From Cytophagaceae bacterium (GTDB lineage Bacteria > Bacteroidota > Bacteroidia > Flavobacteriales > Flavobacteriaceae), in assembly GCA_002712765.1 (NCBI GenBank), contig PAUP01000095.1, positions 1-36,480 of the forward strand: 36,480 nt of DNA, written 5' to 3'. Shown piece after piece: positions 18,801 to 25,981 of the stretch (its first letter is position 1; every line of letters starts with the position of its first letter). The position numbers and the translations under genes are program-made. The notes beneath the pieces are model-generated. The model made no database searches. It was not told where the DNA came from and saw only the letters and a list, made by a program, of their open reading frames with translations.

Positions 18801-19107
18801 GAGCTGGATGCAAGTGTCTCCCATTTTGGCTTTTTGCACCTATGATTTTGATCAGGATGGCAAACAAGAAGTTTTGGCTGCTGGCAATTATTTTGGTGTC
18901 AAGCCCTTTCATGGGAGATTGGACGCCTTTTCTGGCGCGATGATATCATCGGTTTCAGACATGGTGCCAGGACATCAAATTGGCTTAGATTTTGCAGATA
19001 AATCTATACGTGATTTACAAATTATTCGTTTACAAAATAAGACATACCTTTTGGCCACTTTTAATAATCGTGCCGCCGAAGTGTACCAATTGAATACCCT
19101 TAGATAA
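15859..19107 (+). CDS. CRTAC/VCBS-repeat lipoprotein 3 (FG-GAP propeller with ASPIC/UnbV domain)
   Basis: The product is 1082 residues. The start at 15859 (MNKVYFSIGLLFLLFSC, Cys17) gives a textbook lipoprotein signal. The frame is open further upstream, with another ATG at 15832 inside gene 2, which is less likely. The ATG overlaps the upstream stop in ATGAATAA, pointing to translational coupling. Architecture as in paralogues 1 and 2: FG-GAP loops (DINQDGLVD, DVNGDGYLD, DFDLDGDLD, DFNKDGYPD, DLNHDGWPD, DYNQDGEQD, DLDNDGDLD), ASPIC/UnbV at about 497-584 (GVGAKVYSYHNG, RGFQASSEP, DSIRIVWPN), then DLNNDGNKD, DINMDGKQD, DFDNDGTED, DIDQDGDVDYLLGNWG and the C-terminal TIEEILTKEQL region. A palindrome copy encodes AFAKA near residues 673-677. 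Confidence 0.9.
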   Translation: MNKVYFSIGLLFLLFSCTKEGSQFSIPTPEKTGITFTNTITETDQLNILDYLYFYNGGGVAVGDINQDGLVDIFFSGNQVKNQLYLNKGNLEFENISATAGIEGNSTWNTGAVMGDVNGDGYLDIYVCAVVGINGFNGYNELYINNGDNTFTESAKSYGLDIDSYSSSAAFLDFDLDGDLDIYLLNHAVHTPESFGVASLRNTRNFETGDKLLRNDGNHFTDVSEQAGIYGGINGYGLGVAISDFNKDGYPDIYVGNDFHEDDYYYINNGDGTFSESLRQYFGHTSRFSMGNDVADLNHDGWPDIISLDMLPEDEKVLKSSEGDDDIQTQKLRTERYGYHYQYTRNMLYVNQQGYNYREQALMSGIAATDWSWSALFADYNQDGEQDLFIANGIPKRPNDLDYINYVSSDQIQNKISNTKLIDQSALELMPSGATHNMIFEGGTDVQFFDRSGQWMIKDSIVSGATAYADLDNDGDLDLITNNINRPATLYINKTNDKAGYLKLALQGNDNNTYGVGAKVYSYHNGELQYKEQYSVRGFQASSEPIIHFGYGTHTKVDSIRIVWPNKTTQLLTNIDVNQSLDISPKSTTPWKPATPATGKNLFEKTANNLGIDFKHTEDRYLDFNRQKLIPYQISDRGPAVAYGDLNNDGNKDLFFGGSKFNAAQVYIQKDSAFAKAPTGFILPDKVTEDVAAAVVDINMDGKQDVVIGTGGGDFYNQAKPLKNRIYLQQDTTFVAGVWPEMFDNTAVLAIGDYNSDQRPDIFVGNHAITNDFGIAPKSYLLKNDGASLSIDSSNDLGSPGMITDAIWHDFDNDGTEDLIVIGEWMPPVFYKNTEGRFQEVDMQLDQHSGLWQSIAPFDIDQDGDVDYLLGNWGLNSKFKASASFPMRMYKADFDDNGQTETIVTTQKEGAYYPLQGLNVLASQLVSLNKKYASYSDFAGKTIEEILTKEQLQKATVLEVHTLASGYLENNKGKFTFKPFESWMQVSPILAFCTYDFDQDGKQEVLAAGNYFGVKPFHGRLDAFSGAMISSVSDMVPGHQIGLDFADKSIRDLQIIRLQNKTYLLATFNNRAAEVYQLNTLR
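17875..17888. repeat. Iterated palindrome, copy 3
   Basis: This is an exact 14-bp GCTTTCGCGAAAGC. It encodes AFAKA in a variable loop (KDSAFAKAPTG) of CRTAC protein 3. Confidence 0.9.
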
Positions 19108-19109
19108 TT

Positions 19110-20471
19110 ATGACATCATTTTTGAAAAAAACGCTTATCCTAACTTTTATCGGGGCGAGTTTGTTCTCCTGTCAACAAGAAGCTAAAGAACAAAAAGCGC
19201 TAGAGGTGACTCCAACCCAGCTTCATACCGCTATAGACAAAGTCACAGAGGTGATTATTCACGATATTTTTTCTCCACCCGTAGCCAGTCGTATTTACGC
19301 ATATCCCAATATTGCAGCTTACGAAATTATGGCAGGCCAATCTGAAGAATTTCAATCGCTTGCAGGGCAATTGCGGGAGTTGACACCCATACCTAAGCCT
19401 CAGCCAACAGCCAATATTGATTACGGTGTAGCCGCCTTGGTAGCCCATATGGAGGTGAGTAAACAACTCATCTTCTCGGAAGCCAAACTCAATGTATACA
19501 GAGACAGCCTTTATCAAAAATGGTCTACTGCCAATGCTGCACGCTTTGAGGCTTCCAAAGCCTATGGTCTAGAAGTAGCACAACACATCGCTCAATGGAT
19601 GGATGGTGATAATTACAAGCAAACCCGTACCATGCCCAAATTTACGGTGATGACCGAAGATCCCGCCCGCTGGCAACCTACCCCTCCTGCTTATATGGCG
19701 GGTATAGAACCACACTGGAACAAGATCAGACCTTTTGTACTAGACTCTGCGGCACAATTTAAACCTGCGCCTCCTCCAGCTTTCTCTTTAGACGAAGATT
19801 CTCAATTTTACAAAGAGCTCAAAGAGGTCTATGATTTGAGTATGGATATCACCAAAAAAGGTGATGATACCGAAGAAATTGCCATTGCCCAATTTTGGGA
19901 CTGCAATCCTTATGTTTCTGTAACCCGTGGACATTTGATGTTTGCTACCAAAAAAATTACCCCTGGAGGGCATTGGGTAGGCATTACCAAGATTGCTTCC
20001 AAAAAAGCCAATTTCGATCTTATGGAGTCGCTCTATGCCTATACCAAAACTACTGTGGCGATGATGGACGCTTTTATTAGTTGTTGGGATGAAAAATATC
20101 GTTCCAATTTAATTAGACCAGAGACTTTGATCAATGAGCATATCGATGATTCTTGGCAACCTATTTTACAAACACCGCCTTTTCCGGAATATGTAAGTGG
20201 GCATTCTGTGGTTTCTGGAGCAGCCTCAGAAGCTTTAACGAGTATTTTTGGGGATGATTTTGCCTTTGACGACGATACCGAACTGCCTTATGGTATTCCT
20301 GTACGTAGCTTCCCTTCTTTTAGAACTGCGGCTACAGAAGCCGCAAAGAGTCGTCTTTATGGAGGTATCCACTACAGAGCTGCTGTAGATATTGGGCTAG
20401 AGCAAGGCAAAGCCTTAGGAGAGCACATCGTGGCCTCTTTAGAAATGAAAACCGATAAAACTGCACAGTAA
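19110..20471 (+). CDS. Vanadium-dependent haloperoxidase / PAP2-like lipoprotein
   Basis: The 453-residue protein has a lipoprotein signal ending in SLFSC (Cys21). The vanadate/phosphate site shared by PAP2 phosphatases and vanadium haloperoxidases is complete: Lys329-X6-Arg336-Pro337 (KYRSNLIRP), VSGHSVVSG with His365, and Ser414-Arg415-X5-His421 (SRLYGGIH). Family knowledge: this fold either hydrolyses phosphate esters or, with bound vanadate, oxidises halides with H2O2; sequence alone does not decide which. It sits 2 nt after the third CRTAC gene and 1 nt before the GyrI-like gene, so it belongs to the same operon. Being lipid-anchored, it would act in the envelope. The precise substrate is unknown. 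Confidence 0.85.
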   Translation: MTSFLKKTLILTFIGASLFSCQQEAKEQKALEVTPTQLHTAIDKVTEVIIHDIFSPPVASRIYAYPNIAAYEIMAGQSEEFQSLAGQLRELTPIPKPQPTANIDYGVAALVAHMEVSKQLIFSEAKLNVYRDSLYQKWSTANAARFEASKAYGLEVAQHIAQWMDGDNYKQTRTMPKFTVMTEDPARWQPTPPAYMAGIEPHWNKIRPFVLDSAAQFKPAPPPAFSLDEDSQFYKELKEVYDLSMDITKKGDDTEEIAIAQFWDCNPYVSVTRGHLMFATKKITPGGHWVGITKIASKKANFDLMESLYAYTKTTVAMMDAFISCWDEKYRSNLIRPETLINEHIDDSWQPILQTPPFPEYVSGHSVVSGAASEALTSIFGDDFAFDDDTELPYGIPVRSFPSFRTAATEAAKSRLYGGIHYRAAVDIGLEQGKALGEHIVASLEMKTDKTAQ

Positions 20472-20472
20472 C

Positions 20473-21378
20473 ATGATAAAAAAAATTGTTGTTGGACTAG
20501 TAATCATGGCCTTGGTTGCTGGATTGGGGTATTTCTTTTTATGGCCTTCAGATTATAGGGTCTCTTTTAATGCCACAACTACCGCTGGCACCATCAATCA
20601 ATCGCTAAAATCCTGGAATACCCAACTGGAAGCAAGCGAAATTATTGCCAGCCACAACCTCAACGAGCTGCAACAGGAAATTCGAATAAACGATTCTTTA
20701 CATCGATATACCTGGAGCATTACCCAACTCAATGATAGCACACAACGCATACATATGGATGTCAAAGACCTAGAGCATAGTCTGGCCAACAAATGGCAAG
20801 TGCTTTTTGACGACAATCCCCCAATAGCCCTATTGGCAAAGAAGCACGCCAAGTCGTTTTACACACTGCTTATGGATCATCTATCTCGTATTAGAGTGAC
20901 CATAGAAGGAGAAAGTACCATTCCTACCCTATATTGTGCCTATATCCCGCTAAAAGGATTACAAATCGAGAAAGCCAAGGGAATGATGCAAAATTACACC
21001 CTACTAAGTGATGTGCTTCTCAAAAATCAGGTTACTTTAAACGGGACTCCCTTTGTCGAAATTACCAAGTGGGACAGAGCTACAGATAGTATTTCTTACA
21101 ATTTTTGTTTTCCTATTAAACGCTCTGAAAAATTACCTATTCTCAAACAAATCAAATACAAACGGGTTTTTGAACAACCTGCAATTAAAGCCGAATACAA
21201 CGGCAACTATATCACCTCAGATCGAGCGTGGTACGCCTTATTAGACTATGCCGAAAGGAATGATATCGCGGTAGAAACTACTCCTATTGAGATTTTCTAT
21301 AACAACCCAAATATGGGTGGCGACGAGCTCAATTGGAAGGCCGAAATCTATATGCCCATCGCCAGAGAAGAAGATTAA
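20473..21378 (+). CDS. Membrane-anchored GyrI-like (effector-binding domain) protein
   Basis: The 301-residue protein has one N-terminal hydrophobic segment (residues 5-25, KIVVGLVIMALVAGLGYFFLW) and no lipobox. A central region of about 110 residues could be an SRPBCC/START-like module (DYRVSFNATTTAGTINQSLKSW), which is tentative. The C-terminal part ends in PIEIFYNNPNMGGDELNWKA followed by EIYMPI, the typical close of GyrI-like/AraC effector-binding domains in Bacteroidota. There is no DNA-binding domain, so it is unlikely to be a transcription factor; family knowledge suggests small-molecule binding. It directly follows the PAP2/haloperoxidase gene and precedes the pentapeptide gene by 10 nt. 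Confidence 0.7.
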   Translation: MIKKIVVGLVIMALVAGLGYFFLWPSDYRVSFNATTTAGTINQSLKSWNTQLEASEIIASHNLNELQQEIRINDSLHRYTWSITQLNDSTQRIHMDVKDLEHSLANKWQVLFDDNPPIALLAKKHAKSFYTLLMDHLSRIRVTIEGESTIPTLYCAYIPLKGLQIEKAKGMMQNYTLLSDVLLKNQVTLNGTPFVEITKWDRATDSISYNFCFPIKRSEKLPILKQIKYKRVFEQPAIKAEYNGNYITSDRAWYALLDYAERNDIAVETTPIEIFYNNPNMGGDELNWKAEIYMPIAREED

Positions 21379-21388
21379 GCGCCCTAGT

Positions 21389-21958
21389 ATGGAAACTTTT
21401 ATAGACCAGACATTTGAAGATGTAGATTTTACCAAAACGCCTTTTCAAACTGCCGAATACGACAACTGCCATTTTAAGGACTGCCTTTTTCAAGACAAAC
21501 ATATCTCTAACTGCACCTTCTTAGAATGTCACTTTTCAGACTGCAATCTCACCAATACTCAATGGGGTGGCACCACTTTTAATTCGGTCGAATTTGAGAA
21601 CTGTAAATTGCTAGGAAGCGACCTTAGTGGGTGTAATCCTTTTATGTTGCAATTGCGCTTTCGCGAAAGCAATCTCACCCTGGCCATATGCAGTGCACTT
21701 CCACTTAAAGGAACCTCATTTTTGGACTGTGTATTAGAACAGACCGACTTTACTCATGCCGATTTAAAAAAAGTTCGCTTTGAGAATTGCGACCTAAAAA
21801 ATGCCATTTTTGATCAGACCCAACTTGAAGGTGCTGACTTTACAAAGGCTATAAATTACGAGATAGACCCAACCCAAAATGCAATAGCTGGTGCTCTTTT
21901 TAGTCGTGATGGTCTAGAGGGAATACTTACTACTTTTGGCATAAAAGTAATAGACTAA
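21389..21958 (+). CDS. Pentapeptide-repeat protein
   Basis: The 189-residue protein is built almost entirely of pentapeptide repeats with the central Leu/Phe pattern: NCHFKDCLFQ, NCTFLECHFSDCNL, SVEFENCKLLGSDLSGC, FRESNL, TDFTHADLKKVRFENCDLKNAIFDQTQLEGADF. These fold into a right-handed quadrilateral beta-helix. Some relatives mimic DNA and protect gyrase, but most have no known role. The frame extends upstream into the preceding gene, but METFIDQTF at 21389 is the sensible start, 10 nt after the previous stop. One palindrome copy encodes RFRES within a repeat rung. It is the last gene of the run; only a weak hairpin follows. Confidence 0.85.
   Translation: METFIDQTFEDVDFTKTPFQTAEYDNCHFKDCLFQDKHISNCTFLECHFSDCNLTNTQWGGTTFNSVEFENCKLLGSDLSGCNPFMLQLRFRESNLTLAICSALPLKGTSFLDCVLEQTDFTHADLKKVRFENCDLKNAIFDQTQLEGADFTKAINYEIDPTQNAIAGALFSRDGLEGILTTFGIKVID
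21657..21670. repeat. Iterated palindrome, copy 4
   Basis: Exact 14-bp core, here read in a different frame (with the preceding C) as RFRES inside a pentapeptide rung. Confidence 0.9.
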
Positions 21959-21971
21959 GACTATGACCTAC

Positions 21972-21993
21972 AGGAGTTGTATCTTCAACTCTT
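21972..21993 (+). terminator. Possible weak hairpin after the pentapeptide gene
   Basis: An 8-bp stem (one G-U) with a 6-nt loop lies 13 nt after the stop codon. It lacks a real T tract, so termination would be weak or factor-dependent. The remaining intergenic bases up to 22209 show no gene and no clear promoter. Confidence 0.3.
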
Positions 21994-22209
21994 TACCGAT
22001 AGCTGGGCGTTTTAATTCCGATTACTCATTGTCCGTATTGATATTGTGTAAGCAATCGCGCTAATGCTATAAGACTATATCGATATGTTAACTAAGAGGA
22101 TGATTCTATTAACATCTGACGCTATTTTTAACAAAGCCTTACCGTGTAATTCTTGAGATTGGGCAAGCTGTTTTTTATATTCTTATTGAACCAAAAAAGA
22201 TGTAAGACT

Positions 22210-22827
22210 ATGAAAAAGATACTACTGGGCGCATTAGCCGCCACCGCTATATTTACCACAACAACCCTCAATGCACAAATTGAAGATCAAATGCCCAATA
22301 AGGCACCAATGACCGATATTAACGGTACTGCAGATGACCTTGAAAATACAGGTATTGTAGGCATTAGCAATTGGGAGGCTTTCAATAAACTATCGGCACG
22401 TATGTACGAACTCGAAGGAGCTTCCTATTATACGACCATTAAAGTCATTAATGAATTAAAACCAATCGTTGCCATGCTCGAGCCTACCAAGCCGATGTGG
22501 ATGAACACCGAGGAGATTAACGAAGACATCGAAGATTTCAAAAAGGAGTTTAATGAATTGACAGCGCAAAAAACAGCAGACAGTGGAGAATTTAGAGAGA
22601 ATCTAGAAGAAATTGTAGAGCAATATGAAGATTTGCGTGAAGAAGCACATGAAGTGTTTATGGCTTATCTCGAAAATGTACAAGAAGGTAATGACCAGTG
22701 GCGCGAAGCACTCAAAAATGATATGGCCAGACAAAAGAAAATGAAAGAAGGCTATAAAGAATACAAAGAGGAAACTGAGGATAATAAAGATATCCGTGAC
22801 GGAAGTAAAATGAAATCAAATAAGTAA
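22210..22827 (+). CDS. Secreted acidic helical protein of unknown function
   Basis: The 205-residue protein is not recognised. Seen: a Sec signal peptide MKKILLGALAATAIFTTTTLNAQ with likely cleavage after NAQ or before it, a short linker rich in Asp/Asn, and then a Glu/Lys-rich, probably long alpha-helical or coiled-coil body from about residue 85 to the end (EEINEDIEDFKKEFNEL, ENLEEIVEQYEDLREEAHEVF). The tail is highly charged (KEYKEETEDNKDIRDGSK). There is no lipobox, so it is predicted to be periplasmic. The frame is open upstream to a TTG at 22153, but the ATG at 22210 starts the signal peptide. A strong terminator shared with the convergent GH16 gene follows. Confidence 0.75.
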   Translation: MKKILLGALAATAIFTTTTLNAQIEDQMPNKAPMTDINGTADDLENTGIVGISNWEAFNKLSARMYELEGASYYTTIKVINELKPIVAMLEPTKPMWMNTEEINEDIEDFKKEFNELTAQKTADSGEFRENLEEIVEQYEDLREEAHEVFMAYLENVQEGNDQWREALKNDMARQKKMKEGYKEYKEETEDNKDIRDGSKMKSNK

Positions 22828-22848
22828 TAGTACGTCTGCCTCTTTAAT

Positions 22849-22879
22849 AAAAAAATCACCCCCTGTGGGTGATTTTTTT
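22849..22879. terminator. Bidirectional terminator between the secreted protein and GH16
   Basis: A 13-bp stem (A7TCACCC paired with GGGTGAT7, 5-nt loop) has A and T tracts on opposite arms, so it can serve both converging transcripts. It lies 21 nt after the plus-strand stop and 8 nt from the GH16 stop. Confidence 0.88.
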
Positions 22880-22887
22880 ATGCGGGC

Positions 22888-23652
22888 TTACTCGTATACT
22901 CTTACATAATCAATTTCATAGGTTTGAGGAAAAATGCTGTCGTCTATAGCTCCTCCAAAATTGCCACCTATGGCCATATTGAGAATAATATAAAATGGCT
23001 TCTGGAAGGGATAATTGTCTTCCGTTTTTTGAGCTGGATCAAAGCGATAGACCTCCTTATCATCTCGATAAAAAACGATCTGATCCTCGCGCCAATCACA
23101 ACCATAGCTGTGCCAAGCCGAAGGCGTTTCTAATTTGGTTTTTTTGGTATTTATTGTATTTCCATAACTGGCCGGGGTATGTAAGGAGGTAAACAGACTA
23201 TCGGCATCTCTACCTATCCATTCCATAATATCGATTTCGCCACAAGCGGGCCAACCCACCTCAGTTATATCAGATCCCAACATCCAAAAAGCGGGCCATA
23301 AACCTTTTCCTTCTGGTAGTTTAATTCTCGCCTCTATATAGCCATATTGGAAGGCAAATTTACCCTGAGTTGTTATACGAGTTGAGGTATACACACTATC
23401 CTGTAAACGGCCTGTTATTTTTAAACTTCCGTTAGACACGCTATGATTGGAAGTGGTATAAATTTGTGGTTCATTATTACCCCATCCACACAAATCGGGA
23501 CAGCCATCACCCAGTTTAAAATTCCAATTGGAGGTGTCGAGCGCAGTGCCATCAAACTCGTCTGCCCAGAGCAATCTGCGATCATCTTCCTGGCAAGCTC
23601 CCATAAGAAGTGCCAAGATGATACCTACGCTATAAATAATCCTCGATTTCAA
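22888..23652 (-). CDS. GH16 beta-glucanase lipoprotein (laminarinase-like)
   Basis: The 254-residue protein has a lipoprotein signal ending in LMGAC (Cys20). The catalytic GH16 motif EIDIME is present (Glu139 nucleophile, Asp141, Glu144 acid/base), together with WADEFDG near the start, GYIEARIKLP, WPAFWMLG and the C-terminal IDYVRVYE. This pattern fits GH16 subfamilies acting on beta-1,3 or mixed-linkage glucans such as laminarin; specificity is inferred. The start appears to be TTG, because that codon begins the signal peptide and overlaps the GH65 stop as TTGA, implying translational coupling. It is the last gene of the lacI-pgmB-GH65-GH16 group. Confidence 0.9.
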   Translation of the reverse strand: MKSRIIYSVGIILALLMGACQEDDRRLLWADEFDGTALDTSNWNFKLGDGCPDLCGWGNNEPQIYTTSNHSVSNGSLKITGRLQDSVYTSTRITTQGKFAFQYGYIEARIKLPEGKGLWPAFWMLGSDITEVGWPACGEIDIMEWIGRDADSLFTSLHTPASYGNTINTKKTKLETPSAWHSYGCDWREDQIVFYRDDKEVYRFDPAQKTEDNYPFQKPFYIILNMAIGGNFGGAIDDSIFPQTYEIDYVRVYE

Positions 23653-25979
23653 TTGCTACTTATTTTTTGCAACACTCCATTGACTTTTATCTCCATGTCT
23701 TGGCCCTTGTCCAATTCAAAATGAGCGCCTTGTTGGGTAATCGTGGCTTTGACAATTTGATCTCTAAAATTGATTTTAAAAGAGTAACCATCCCAAGCTT
23801 TTGGAATTTGTGGCTCAAAAGACAAGGTGTCATTTTGGATGCGCATGCCCCCAAAACCTTCGACCACACTCATCCAGGTGCCTGCCATACTAGTGATATG
23901 TAGGCCCTCTTCTACTTCCTTGTTGTAATCGTCTAGGTCTAATCTAGCTGTCTGAAGGTAAAAAGCATAGGCCTGATCCATTCTTCCCAGCTTGGCAGCA
24001 ATAATAGCGTGCACACAAGGCGACAAGGAAGACTCATGCACGGTAAAAGGTTCATAAAAGTCGAAGTGTTTTTCTAATTGCTCAAGCGAAAAATGATCTT
24101 CAAAAAAGTAAAACCCTTGTAAGGTATCGGCCTGTTTGATATAGGGCGATCGCAAAATTCGATCCCACGACCATTTTTGATTAATGGGTCGCTGTGTCGA
24201 GTCTAGTTGAGATACAGGAATCAACTCTTTATCCAAAAAACCATCTTGCTGCAAATAAACGTCTAAGGTTTTATCATAAGGCAAATACATTTGAGCAGCT
24301 ACGGTTTCCCACTGGGTCATTTCGGCGGTGGTTAGGCCTGTTTTGGTGATAATTCGCTGGTAATCTTCGGCAAAATCGGTCGCCACGGCTTTAACTTTGG
24401 CGCAAGCGTATGACAAACACCACTGCGCCAGATAATTCGTAAACCAGTTGTTATTGATGTTGTTTTCATATTCGTTGGGACCAGTAACCCCAAGAATAAC
24501 ATAATGTTTCTTGTGTTGTGAATATGTGGCTCTTTGTTTCCAAAAACGAGCCACCCCAATAATGACCTCAAGGCCCATTTCTGGAACATAGCTGGTATCA
24601 CCTGTAAAACGTTCATAATTATATATCGCATAGACCATTGAGCCATTACGATGTATTTCTTCAAAAGTAATTTCCCATTCGTTGTGACACTCTTCCCCAT
24701 TCATGGTCACCATGGGGTAAAGTGCTGCCCCGTCAGTAAAGCCTAATTTTTCAGCATTTTCTATTGCCTTATCAAGCTGATTGTATCGATACTTGAGCAA
24801 ATTACGAGCTACGTGCTGGTTTTTGGTGGCCATATAAAATGGGATGCAATAAGCCTCTGTATCCCAATAGGTAGACCCTCCATATTTTTCGCCAGTAAAT
24901 CCTTTTGGACCAATATTCAATCTCGAATCTTGCCCTGTATAGGTTTGATTGAGGTGAAAAATATTAAAGCGTATGCCCTGTTGCGCTTTTACATCTCCTT
25001 GAATAACAATATCTGCCATTTCCCAAGTTTTCTGCCAAGCGGTTTTTTGAGTGTGTAATAAGGCCTCAAATCCCATAGCTTCAACCTTGTTCAAAACGTT
25101 TGTTGCCGCCTCTTGGAGCTTGTCTTTAGGATGATTTAAATCTGTGACATAGCCGCCCAATTTTTGAATAGCAAGCGTCTCATTTTGCGCTACAGTGGTT
25201 TGATAGGCATGTCCGATATAGGTTGTCACCTCTTCTTTAGAACCTACGGCTCCTTGATAAGAGGTCTTACGTCTAGGCTGATGAGGCAGTGAGATCGGTG
25301 TACCATTTCTAAACAAGGTATTACTCATCATCGTAGTGACATGAAATGCTGTCTTCATCGTATGGGCTGTGATAAAAGCGCGATGGCCTTCTTCTGAAAG
25401 TGTAAGGGTGTTCCAGAATTGATCGTCCCAGTTGGAATCTTCATTACTTACCCCGCTGTCCAGATAAGGTTCAAAACTAATCGTCGCCTCCTGATTTAAT
25501 GGAGTAACTTCATAATAAATGGCACCTACCTCATCATGAGCCATACTCAAAAATCGCTTGCTTTGAACAGCCACCTCAACCCCGTTGGTAAGTCGCGCTG
25601 TAAAAGAACGGTAAAGTACCCCTTCTTTCATATCGAGTTCGCGTTTAAAAGACATGACTTTCTCACAAGTATACAGGTCTAATTTGAGCCCATTAATACG
25701 TACTTTAATTCCTATCCAAGACGGCGCATTTAACACTTTAGCAAAATATTCGGGATAGCCGTTTTTCCACCAGCCTACTCTGGTTTTGTCAGGATAATAT
25801 ACGCCTCCTATATAACTGCCCTGAAAACTACTACCAGTATACGTTTCTTCAAAGTTTGCCCGTTGCCCCATAGCCCCGTTACCCAAACTCATCAAACTTT
25901 CTGAAGCCTTGACAGTATCAGGATTCCAGCCTTCTTCTAAGACTGACCACGGATGCGGTAAAATATATTCTAAATGCAT
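23649..25979 (-). CDS. GH65 family glycoside phosphorylase (maltose phosphorylase-like)
   Basis: The 776-residue protein has no signal peptide and is therefore cytoplasmic. Landmarks are the N-terminal ESLMSLGNGAMGQR, the phosphate/substrate loop FTGEKYGGSTYWDTE at about 361-375, and the catalytic segment GVTGPNEYENNINNN with general acid Glu503. Family knowledge: GH65 enzymes phosphorolyse alpha-glucosides (maltose, trehalose, kojibiose, nigerose) to beta-glucose 1-phosphate plus a sugar. The gene for beta-phosphoglucomutase, which consumes exactly that product, lies 2 nt upstream, so an inverting alpha-glucoside phosphorylase is well supported. Maltose is the commonest substrate with GH13 partners, but which disaccharide is used here is not settled. 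Confidence 0.9.
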   Translation of the reverse strand: MHLEYILPHPWSVLEEGWNPDTVKASESLMSLGNGAMGQRANFEETYTGSSFQGSYIGGVYYPDKTRVGWWKNGYPEYFAKVLNAPSWIGIKVRINGLKLDLYTCEKVMSFKRELDMKEGVLYRSFTARLTNGVEVAVQSKRFLSMAHDEVGAIYYEVTPLNQEATISFEPYLDSGVSNEDSNWDDQFWNTLTLSEEGHRAFITAHTMKTAFHVTTMMSNTLFRNGTPISLPHQPRRKTSYQGAVGSKEEVTTYIGHAYQTTVAQNETLAIQKLGGYVTDLNHPKDKLQEAATNVLNKVEAMGFEALLHTQKTAWQKTWEMADIVIQGDVKAQQGIRFNIFHLNQTYTGQDSRLNIGPKGFTGEKYGGSTYWDTEAYCIPFYMATKNQHVARNLLKYRYNQLDKAIENAEKLGFTDGAALYPMVTMNGEECHNEWEITFEEIHRNGSMVYAIYNYERFTGDTSYVPEMGLEVIIGVARFWKQRATYSQHKKHYVILGVTGPNEYENNINNNWFTNYLAQWCLSYACAKVKAVATDFAEDYQRIITKTGLTTAEMTQWETVAAQMYLPYDKTLDVYLQQDGFLDKELIPVSQLDSTQRPINQKWSWDRILRSPYIKQADTLQGFYFFEDHFSLEQLEKHFDFYEPFTVHESSLSPCVHAIIAAKLGRMDQAYAFYLQTARLDLDDYNKEVEEGLHITSMAGTWMSVVEGFGGMRIQNDTLSFEPQIPKAWDGYSFKINFRDQIVKATITQQGAHFELDKGQDMEIKVNGVLQKISSN

Positions 25980-25981
25980 AA

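Noticed and set aside
19200-19517. 105-codon antisense frame in the PAP2/haloperoxidase gene
   Set aside because: No recognisable protein features; lies wholly within a better-supported gene.
24332-24700. 122-codon open frame overlapping GH65 in another frame
   Set aside because: It overlaps the catalytic region of a well-conserved enzyme, has no signal or motif, and is a chance frame.
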